Positions 44,701 to 56,700 of a stretch of DNA of 64,000 nt are shown here, in pieces (the stretch's first letter is position 1; each line of letters begins with the position of its first letter). Location: assembly GCF_036588685.1 (NCBI RefSeq), contig NW_026963295.1:5642001-5706000 (forward strand). Direction: 5' to 3'. This DNA is from Mytilus trossulus. Lineage: Eukaryota > Mollusca > Bivalvia > Mytilida > Mytilidae. Made by a program: the position numbers and the translations under genes. The notes below the pieces were generated by a model that was not told the DNA's origin, made no database searches, and worked only from the letters and a program-made list of their open reading frames with translations.

Positions 44701-47700
44701 TAACAATATAAAGGATCAACTGATTACTATCGTCTTATATTAAAGTCAAAACATATTCAAACGAGTCAAACAATTAATCAGATGCATTAGTTAGTACGTT
44801 GTTCTTCAAATAAACTAACCACTCTTAGCGTACCTTTGTTATTTGGTATGCAAGCGTTTGTCACGTAGGATTTCATCGAACTCAGTAACACTGTTTTTCT
44901 GTTATGGAGTATTATAAGATGTTTTTAATTTCAGTAAAAATGAAGAAATTGTATTCCTGCTTTTTTATCTCATTTCTTCCCAACTTTGGCATTATGTATG
45001 GGTTCTATCTTTTTTTCTAATATAATTTGGCATGTATTGACTCAATCTCTTATAGTACAGTTTCTAGCATCACAATGTCTCATTTCCAAAAACCGCATCT
45101 GGTGTTGCAATGTAAAGTACACGTGGTCTCGATTAAGGACTTTCCATTTTTAATTTTCCTCGCTCTCAGTATTTTTGAGATTTTACGTTTAATGCTATTA
45201 TTGGGGTTATTCATACAACGAATTAAATCATAGTTAACCATATTTACCCAGAGATCTTATCCGTTTCAAAGACTGCATTGTGGTCTTCATCAACAGTGAC
45301 CACGTTATCTGTCAGTGTAAATTGTCCGTTGCTGTTTTGTCTGAAAAGTCTGTATACATAGTCTTCATCTGACTCTGTGGGTTTTCTAATATCATTCAGT
45401 GGTAGTTTGACTTGAACCTTCTTCTTTAGGGTCGCATCTCCAGTAGTATACAAACAATCGGAAATAGCCAAAATTGCTTCTCCTGTCTTAGTTCGTTCTT
45501 CGTACTGTCGTCGTAAAATTTCCTTGTTTATTGGAACAATCTGACAAGAGAAGATATTTGAATGATAATATCACTTCTATTTTTTATACCAAATGATGCG
45601 GATGATTTGAAAAGGGAAAGTGTAATGCCATAATCAATTTAGGATTTGTATAACACTTAATTTTTTGCAGTTGTCCTCACTTAAAGTTCGTCGTCGTCGT
45701 TACGGTATAAAACTACTAATTCGTAGCCCCTAGCATTGCTTTCTATGTTGAATTCTGCAATTTCAAGCACTCCTTTAATTGAATATAAGAGCGTGCTGGT
45801 TCCCGGATGTTTGACAGTACAAAAACAGAAACTTCAGATCTGAACAACAGGCTAAATGTTCCCTCCTATCATAATTTCTTTAACTTCTTTATTATTTTAA
45901 TAAATCTTTCAACAAGGGTTCTACAGTGATCCCAAGTCCACAAGCGTTCATTTGATACAAAAACTACCCAAATATGTATCAGCTATTGACAAAGATACAG
46001 TTATGAGCAGTAACTATTTTGTTTAAAATATGTACTACTTTCTTGTATGTTCTTTCCGACCAGGCATGACTTATTGGTTGTATACCTTAATTTTTTTTCA
46101 ATATTTTTCTCCATAAAACAAAAGCTCAATTTACTACATACTGACGAATGCTTTAAAGATGACTTAGTATAACAAGATGTTCTACCTACTTCATGTATGT
46201 ACCAACAAAATAAGATGAATGCTTGACAATGCATTGCTATTAAAAGACGAATGTTATCCAATTTTAAAATTTTGGCTTTTAACTCAAAATTCCATATTAG
46301 AAAGGTAGAAACTTTTTAACGCAAACAAAATAACAGCATGACAAGTTTTAGCCGTAAAAGGAGTTCCTATGGTAAATTGCATTGTCTATATTAACAAAAA
46401 TGTAACCTAAACATATAGAACACTTCTATACGTACATGTAAACGAATCGACTCATCTTTTTCAACTGCACCAGGGGGGAACACTATTTGAATTCCCTTGT
46501 CAGTTTTTGCGACATACTTGCAACCATCTGGTGTGATATGTATACGTTCCTTTATTGGTTTTGAAACAATACAGAGTGCGTCTATTTTAGCAGTTTGAAA
46601 CGTGACAGATTTCTCCTGAAATAATTTCAAAAAAAAAGAAAAAGACAGTCGAGTTTATTTTGGAATGTTGCGTATTTCCTTAAATATTAAACACACCACT
46701 AGTCTGCTAGAACACAAGTCTAATTTTTTTTTAAAACAACTTGAAACTTTTAAACTGGTAAGAGATTTGAATGAAGGTTTGTGTTTACTTATATAGCGAT
46801 TAAGATGAAATAATCAATGAAATATCATAATAGTTATCAAAGGTACCAGGATTATAATTTAATACGCCAGACGCGCGTTTCGTCTACATAAGACTCATCA
46901 GTGACACTCAGATCAAAACAGTTAAAAAGCCAAACAAATAAAAAGTTGAAGAGCATTGAGGACCAAAAATTTCAAAAAGTTGTGCAAAATACGGATAAGG
47001 TTATCTACTCCTGGGGTAAGAAAATCCTTAGTTTTTCGAAAAATTCAAAGTTTTGTAATCAGAAAATTTATAAAAATGACCATAAAATTGATATTCATGT
47101 CAACACCGAAGTGCTGACTACTGGGCTGGTGATACCCTCGGGGACGAAACGTCCACCATGCAGCAGTGGCATCGACCCAGTGGTGTAAATAGTTATCAAA
47201 GGTACCAGCATTATAATTTAATACGGCAGACGCGCGTTTCGTCTATATAAGACTCATCAGTCACGCTCAGATCAAAACAGTTAAAACATAATAATGGACA
47301 ATAATTTCACCGTATTTAAAAATTGCCATAGGATTTTACCCTCAAATTGTTAAATCAAACTCAAAAAAATAAACCTCTTAACAATAGATAGTTTTAAAAA
47401 AATCAAATATGGAATACCATTTCAAGGCGATACCTTCACAAAAGTTGTTTTCAGAAATAAATATAATCATTCCAACTTCATGTAAAATTGTTTATTCTGG
47501 GTGGTAGGATGAAACAACCCTATTTCAACTTATGGAATTGATAAAGGAGTGTTCTTAATTACTAATATCCAGCATTGCCAAATGGAAGCCACACTGTGGT
47601 AAAGGTGGTAATGCCTGTCAGAAGGAGACAACATTGACCATTTTTCTATTCCTTCGAAGAATCGTTAAGGGACTATATTTTTATTCCACAGTTACCTTGA

Positions 47701-50700
47701 AAGTCGTTTCCACCATGTTCCACTTTTGTCCAAATTTAATGTAGGCTTTCAAATGCAGAAACTGGTAGTTGATGTCATTTGGAAGCTTTACTTTCACAGT
47801 GATCATGCCCGAATTATCTTTCGGAAAATTCCCTTTGTATTTGGGATCTTTTGGCTTGATATTAAAAAAATCTGTCTCCAACTTGTATTGTTTTACCGTT
47901 GTATCTTCTTTATAAAAACGTTGAAAATCATCCGATTCCCATCGAATTGCCTGAATAATGCCCGAGACGTCTGATTCTGAATAAAGGTATATTCCGCATC
48001 CAATATCGTAGAACGCTCTAAAAGGAAAACGAATACACAATATGACATACCTGAACCGTAATTCAAATGATTTAACATATTCTTGTTAAAAATATTCGCT
48101 TTGCTATACATTTTTCCAGTGACTTAGTATTTTTATTAAAACATGCAATACATTCTGTATCAAAAGCGAAGAAATTTAGATACGTCTGTTCAGATAGTGT
48201 ACAAATAAACACACATACACTAGTAAATTTATTGTTAATTTCTCCATTGTTAACGCAGATATAAAGATTGACGTGGGTATTTTCATACACTCAATTTGAT
48301 ACTTAAAATAGCACAATTTATAGATATCAGACGCTCTTAATAAATCATATTTTGCATTTTACATATTTCAGAATCTGTATCCACAGTCTATCGAGAGACC
48401 ACTCCATAGAGTAAAGCGTTTTAATTTTCAATCATTCTAAGGGGCAAATTTGCATGCCGGTCACAAATCAAGGCTGTTAATGTAAGGAAGACGAATATAG
48501 CACTTTCAGCTTCTCGATATATTGAATTATACAGTACTCTGCGTGCATTTTAAATGTAAAACGTCCCAGTGGATTTTGTATAAGATTTCGCACTCTATAT
48601 ATTCTGCTAAGTCTAAGGTTTGAGGAGACGAAATGTGCGTCTTCCTTTCCAAATTACACGCCTGATACCATTATTATTATTTTTTGTAATTTGCAATACG
48701 CAATACGAACGGTCATGCAAATGTAAAAGATATACATCATACACACCCAATAATCTCAGTACAATGTTCATTCGTGTTCTGCTGTGAGGTATGTGTTGAC
48801 CTATAGAAAAAATAAATTTAAAAGAACACTATGAAAACCAAACATTACTTGTACTTTAAAAAAAAGTTATTCTTTTGCAATAAACATATGTTAACAAATG
48901 TGTTGACGGTTTTTAAAAAATGTTTTTATCTTTATAGTCAACGTCAGATATCCACAAAAACTGGCTACTGTTGATATAATTAATTTTTGATTAGATTGCT
49001 TACGTTCTTATAGAAAACATATTTTTTTACTTTTTTGAAAAGACATTCAATTGCAAGTAGATGTATATTTATATAAATGGTATCTAAAGAAATCACTGAC
49101 TTTCATTTTGTCAATAAAACTAATACATACCTGGGAATTTCTTCACATTTTTCATCAGTATCATCCTGGACGATATTTGTTGAACTTTAAATAAAAAAGT
49201 TGATTTAAAAAATCTTATGAAAAATACTAATCATGCTAATAGCTCATTTAAATAGGTTCTCCCTAATCAATGCACATTAAAAAAATCACAACTTAAGATT
49301 CGATATACTGTATAGTCACATATCTATTGTTGAAGACATTTTTTTGTTTTTCAATTTTATCTGTATACTAGTTCTTACATATGGAGTCAACATTTTATTG
49401 TACTTTTATGTTAAAAAAAAAAAAAATAATTAGGTAGACGATTACGTAACAAAAAATACATGCAAAGTAGTAAGCAAACTGACAACGTCATGGCAAATGG
49501 AAAATAAACGACCAAGTGACATCAGTTTAAATACCAAAAACAACATAAAAAATCAAAGACTGAGCAATATGAACCTCATTAAACTCCAGTGTGATACATT
49601 CAGAAAAGTAAGCAGGTTCTTCCACATATTTTACAGCCATCTAGTTGCTCATGTTAGTAACTTTCTGGTGACAAACATGCCCACTAAATTAAGAATATGT
49701 AAGATAGTTACAGAAATGCTGTAGAGAAACTGCCTTACAGTTGATAGCGTTCTCTCATTTTTTTCAATCGAATGGTTATACCGCCCAGACATTACTGCTT
49801 CAAAATGGCATAAGCTCGTAATTAATCATCTCATTATGTTAAAAGACGATTAACAGCGTATTAATTTGAAATTCGTAGACGACCCCGTCAACTATATTTG
49901 ATTTGACATTTGATTTGAGTGGATCCAAAACTTGTGTCTGATATTTCAGATTGAATAGATTTATATCTGATTACTGCCAAATTGGATTGTATTTCCATTT
50001 GTCGTTGGACATGTTACGAAGTTTTAAAAAAGAAAGATCTATACAAACCCTGGTATCTTTGTGGATGTTACTCCTGTCTTCTTCTTTGATCTATTTGTTG
50101 ACCTGTTTATAAAGAAAAACGTTACTAGTACAAAATGCATATAATAACCAAGCCCTATAGACATTTCATAAGGTTTTGAGGTTTTATAAAAAAAAAAAAG
50201 CTTTTAATAAAATATTGACCGATTCGGAAAGATTTTGTAAAGAGTGTGTCATCGTTTCATAAGAAACCCAATTAAGTCGCCAATCGGACTCCATAATCAA
50301 CAATACCATACATGTATATCAACTAAAACGAAAGTTTCCTTATTCAAAAAAAGTGAGTACAACATTTTATAAATTTCAAGCATTCGATGAACCTTTTCTG
50401 TATTTGTATTTACTATACATCACTTTCTTTATCATGTTTGAGCTCACCTGGCCCGAAAGACAAAGTGAGCAATCTCATCACTTTGCGTCCGTCGTTCGTC
50501 GTGTCGTTAACTTTTACAAAAGTCTTCTCCCCTGAAAATACTAGGCCAAATTAAACCAAACTTGGCCACAATATTGTTCAATCTTATTATAGTGATCTGA
50601 ATGGTTATTACGGTCATACATTGATACTTCAAACGTGATAATCTCATCCCTTGTGCAAAAATTTACTGCGAATTAATATGAAATTCATAGACGTCCCTGT

Positions 50701-53700
50701 CAACAATATGTGGTTTGGCGTTGAACTCTAGTGCAAATATAGAGTTTTGTGGATCCAAGACTTGTGTCTGTTATTTTAAATTATATACATTCATATCTGT
50801 CATTGGACGTGTTATGCGGGTTTTTTTTGAAAGAAAGGTCTATACAAACCCTGGTCTCTTTGTAGATGTTACTCCTGTCTTCTGCTTTGATCTAGATGTT
50901 GACCTGTATGTAAAGAAAAACGTTACTAGTATATGAAAACCAAGCCCTATAGGCATTTCATAAGTTTTTGCGCTTTTAGTAAAACCTTTTCTAAAACATT
51001 ATATATGAAAAAAAGCATACATACCCAGAACTCTCTGTACAATTTTCTTCCGTCTTCTGTTGATCGATATCTGTTAACCTTCAATTGGGAAAATAAATGA
51101 AACCATAAAGAAATACGAACAAAAAGTATACATCGAACGCCTAAGTCACCATTCTTCAGTCTTTTATAGGAAATGCTAATGTCTGATTATATATAGTTAT
51201 CAAAGGTACCAGGATTATAATTTAGTACGCCAGACGCGCGTTTCGTCTCCATAAGACTCATCAGTGACGCTCATATCAAAATAGTTATAAAGGCAAACAA
51301 GTACAAAGTTGAAGAGCATTGAGGATCCTAAATTACAAAATTTTTTGCCAAATACGGCTAAGTTTATCTATTCCTGGGATAAGAAAACCATTCTTCAGTC
51401 TTTTATAGAAAACATTAATGTCTGATTATGCTAATAAATTAAGGAAGCAGAATATTATTTTTAATGCTACTGGGGTAAATTTTTTTTGATTGCATTTTGT
51501 CATACAGTATAGAAAGAAACATAATCTATTAAAATGTTTACAAACCTAGAAATCTCCGAACAATGATCTTCTCTCGCCGGCTGACCAATTTGTGTTGACC
51601 TTCATTTAAAAAAAATAAAGAGAAGATCTCAACTCAAATCTAGAAGCAAACCAACACTCGTTAAAATTTTGACATCTTTTTTTTTTTAATTATGATTTTA
51701 AATTAACAGCTCAAACTTTTCCCCCGAGTGTTTACATCTAAATAACGCATTACCAAATAATGTCTTAACGTGTCAACAAAACATTTGATATGAAAATAAA
51801 ACGATGAGGCATGATTGCATAGGAAACACCTTACCACAAGAATCAAATCACGTGAATATAAACAATTATTATAGCATTGCATTGTGCATGATTTGTGTCA
51901 GATATTCAAGCTTATTAATATTATATGCTCTTTCGACATCCAAGATCAGTATGTTAAAGCTATCATTTATGTCTGTGTTAAACGTGTTGTTTTTCATTTT
52001 TTACATAACTGGGTCGATACCTCTGCTGGTGGACTATCAGTCCCCGAGGGTATCATCAGCTCAGTATTAAGTGCTTCGGTACTGACATGATAAAAACACA
52101 CTTTACTAAAATTTTAAATTTTAAAATCATAATGAAACTAATGTTTCATCTCTCTCAGACAAAGTTGGCTTTAGATGAATTTGGCTATTTATTTTAGGTA
52201 TTTTTACATATAGCTCTTCAACGATGATCGGTACTTATACATCTCCGGATTTCAAATGTTTGACTTTGAGCGTTCCTGGTGAAGTTAGATCCAGAAAAGC
52301 GCTTCGGACGCAATAAATTATTAAACTTTTGGTTTTCAATTTTTTAACATGAAACATATCTTGTTTTGCCTCCCAACTGATTCGAGCGATGCCTAGGAGT
52401 ATCTTGGTTAAGAATAAACAGGCGCATGGCGTTTCAATTTATACCAGGTATCTTTAAATTATTACTTTTTATGTGTCAAAAGAAAAAAGTTCATACAAAC
52501 CTAGGCCTAGGAATATGAGTATATTTTCCTCTGGTCAACTTCGGAGAATTATTAGATGGTCTAAAAAATAGGGGTAAAAATGTAAAATGTAAAGGAATAC
52601 AAACATTATTATGCTTCCAAAGTTAATCGTTTTTGTTTTTAACTGAAAACTTTGTTAACAAATATGTAGAATGATTCATTGTGATTGATTGCTTGTTAAA
52701 ACTCTTGACTGTTAACGTGATTTCAAATATTAAGTGTCACGGACTGAAGTATCCGCATTTCGGAATGACGCCTTTTTAGATATAGGAAGTTGTGGTTTGT
52801 TGTTAAGTATACTTCTTTTGTATCTTAATCTTCCGTTAAGGAATACCACGGATTTTTTTTGTATATCAATAAAACTATTCTAAAATTTGGCACAGGTGTT
52901 GTGAATATCAACAATAAAACTATAAATTTGTTGTTCGATAAAACTTCGTATTCCTCATATACAGGTACTGGAATTGTGATGTACATACTGTTACTTGACG
53001 AAACTGTCATGTGTGCTACTGTTGATACAATTATGTAGTAAGTTAAGAATATGATTTTGAGTACGGACTTTTCATTTTCAATTTACTCGTAGCTCTGTAA
53101 TTTTGTTATCTTACTTGTGATATTGATGTTAACAAGATAATCCCCTTTAAGTTCAGTTTATCTTCACCACCAGTGATAAAATAGAACAAAGAAAATTACA
53201 CAAACCCAGAAAACTCTGCACATTGTTCTTCTGTCCTTCGTTGGAAGATATCTGTTGACCTATAAATAGAAGGGATAAACATATATCATAACATGGGAAT
53301 TTTGTCGTTTTTGATAAATTTTTGGCCCATTACTTTGACACATGTTTGATATAAATTTTTCAACTTTCTGACCAACATCGTTTCTTTGACCTACATTTTG
53401 CATATACATTTGTATATAAATAAGTCACTTCACGACTTTCAACAGTATTCAGAACAAATAGTAAATAACATGAATTATAAAAGGGAAAAAAAGGTGACAA
53501 CATATAAATTTCAATCTAATGTCTGTCGCCAGTAAGGACTTCGAAAATGTTCTTTGGAATATATGATTAAATTGTTGTATTATTTAAACATACTCAATGA
53601 TATCTGGTCTTCTTCCATTGCCTGTCTGTTGTTGTATAAACGTCAGGTATGAGTCTGTAGACCTACACATTAGATAGGAAAAAATACCAATCTATTAAAA

Positions 53701-56700
53701 AGGTTATGTACTTGAACATATAGATATTGGAAGATGTGGTATTAGTGCCAATGAGACAACTTTACATCCAAATGACAATTAATAAAAGTTAACCATTAGA
53801 TGTCAATGTACGGCCTTTTTTCAATATCATCAAACAAATATATAAATCTGCCAAATGATACAGTGGATACCGAACAATCTGACTAAAAAAGATACCGGTT
53901 GAGAAACTTGTTTGTCAACCGGGTGCGATAATTTCTCGCTGCATTGAAGACCTGTCTGTGACCTTCTGCTGTTGTCTTTTCTATGGTCAGTTTATTGTCT
54001 CTTTGACACATTCCCCATTTCCATTTTCAATTTTATTTGATCATTGAGAAGCTTGATTTCACTTTACAAATCATGTGTGATTGAGAAGATAAGTAGATTT
54101 TAAAAAATAATCCTCTTTTTTATTGTGTTTCCCCATAAATTCTATAAACTATAAATTTATTTTAGCTTCGTCATCTTATGACTGGTGTACTTATGCTGAG
54201 GTGTAGTTCTATGAAAAATAAGCAGACGGTGCAGTTTTATTTTTGATGAGACAAAATGAAGCAGATGTTATAATTAATAGATTGGCCAATTTAAACCTGC
54301 CAATATGTTTACTATTTAAACTGTAAAACAAACCTTAAGGAGGCTCACGGGTACAAACATTTTAGCGAAAAATTAAACATTTGTTTTTTCATTACAAATT
54401 TTATTTATCACACTTTAGTCTATAAGTTATAATTTTAGGATATGGTTCAAAAATCAACCACAAAAATCGATTTGGTTTGGCCCCAGATGACTTTTAAAAT
54501 GTTTATATCATTGAAAAAGCTCCAAATTATCTCCCTTTGGTGCAAACATGCCGGGTTTTTTTATATTAAAACAATTGAAATATTTTTTAACTCATCGGTG
54601 ACCTATATTTTTTATTATTGTTTTAAAATAAGCTGTACATAAACTAAATAATTGTACAATCTAAGCGATTTCTGTAAAAAAAAAATTATTTCGATATATC
54701 CTCTATTTCTCCTATTACATGTATTAGTTCAACATAAAAAAAAGTCATTAACAAATATGTATGCTTCTTTCAGAAAAAAGTCAAATCACAAAAATACTGA
54801 ACTCAGAGGAAAATCCAGTCGGGAAAATCACATGGCAAAATCAAATGACAAAACATTCAAAACCTAATGGACAAGAACTGTCATATTCGATTGTGAGCTT
54901 AAATGAACGGTGAACCTATTTTTTTTAATTCATATTTCTTGTAAGTATATGCTAAAGTTCATTATGAAAAAAGTATAGCGAAATCCTATATTAGAAAAAA
55001 AAATGATTTATTTCCGCGAGCCCCCTTAATTTGAACTAATTATCGATAGAAAGCTCATAACATAACCAAAGATCACGGTTTTTTCATTAGTATAATTTCC
55101 AGCAAATTAAATAATAAACCTTCACAAATGTTTATTGTTAATACACGTATTGCTCGGTGTTCAACATTTGTGCAAAAGCCTCAATTGTAACTGTATTTTG
55201 TCTCGCTTTGACAGATTTAAATCCATAAAGCAGAATAAAACTAAGTCTAGATCTTTAATACATACCTAGGGGAAAACTCTGAACTATCCTCAAGGTCTGG
55301 AACTGTTTCTTCTGTAGGTGAGTTTTGGCTGATAATTTGAGAAAATAATAATTGACAGCAAATAGATATTTCAAAGTTTTTATAATTATCTAATAAATTA
55401 AGGTTCATATTTTACAGCTATTACTATTTGGAAATGAAAAGCTGACTTTCTAAAGCACAACCGTTTTGACAGGGAGGGAGCAATTCAAGCTGTATTCCAA
55501 TATATATTTTTGTTTAGTCTTTTCGTTTATTCTCACTCATTGACGATTGTGTATGATGATCCTCCTTCAACTTTTTGTTTTTTAAACCTCCTTGATACCT
55601 TTTTTTTTCTTTTTATAAGCACGAAACATAAAAAGCAGTATATTTTGTACGAGGTAATGTAGTGGTATGAAGAGGTATTTGTATTTCAAAATTTTACTTT
55701 CATTTTGGGCTTGAAATATAAATGAGTATCTATGATTTTGTTGTATATAACTCTATTTTGGTTAGCTTCATGACGTCTATATTACGATATGCACAAGTAG
55801 TATTTTACATTTAACACGCTTTTGTCTAATTACCATCTATAAAATGTTAAATCCTCTGAAAGATTGAGGATGTTGAACAGTTGAACAATCTTTATTGCAA
55901 GACAACACCTCCATACAGAAGAAATAGTTTACTAATGAAGATTTATAGTGACGATTCTATAAAAACCAACCTGTCCACAGGTTTTCTACATTTCTTTAGC
56001 ATTGTGGTCAGTGTTTCTTGTAATCCGTTCACCATCATTTTTAGATTAAAATCTGATTTAGTGTATCTGGAGAAAAGAAGTATGTATTTTAAGTTGAAAA
56101 AGTAACACTGACAATATGTCAAACGTTAGAATTTTAATTTTCTCTTGGAATATTCAAATGATATGATAAGTGATATCACCTGGCCCATGAAGGGGTGTTG
56201 ACTTTCAGACTAAGATAATGATCAGTGTATCAATACATAGGAGAAATTGTTCTTTCTGATATGTTAATAAACAAATAGCTTTATCACTATGACGCCATTT
56301 TGTTTACTGACTGAAATTCCATCGGTACTATTTTGTTCATGACTAGTGGGTAACTTTGTCTGCACTTAAATAAACCAGAGTTCATACAAAACGTTTTGGA
56401 ATTCAAAATAAAAAACCATCTTACGATATTCTTTAATTTCATTTTTCGATGACTTGGTGATGTAATGACTCTCAATGATAAAGTTGAAACGTTACATCTC
56501 ATATTCACCGGCGAACGTTAAACTGACAATACTTCTAAAAATACAAGGTTTGGTAATGATGTTGATATTTTCCTAAATATCTACAAACTAGTTACTATGA
56601 TCAACACGATAATTTCATCTTCCCATTTCTTAGCAGTAGATAACACAGTTTATAGGCTTCCGATTTTTTTTTCTTAACTACTATGGTTACATTACAATTG

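Noticed and set aside
46901-47188. 95-codon open frame on the plus strand.
   Set aside because: It is entirely within a copy of the dispersed repeat R3.
48747-53259. TRAF-binding reading of the cassettes (Q-x-x-T-E/D resembling P-x-Q-x-T).
   Set aside because: The glutamine lies three positions before the threonine rather than two and the leading proline is missing, so the motif does not fit.
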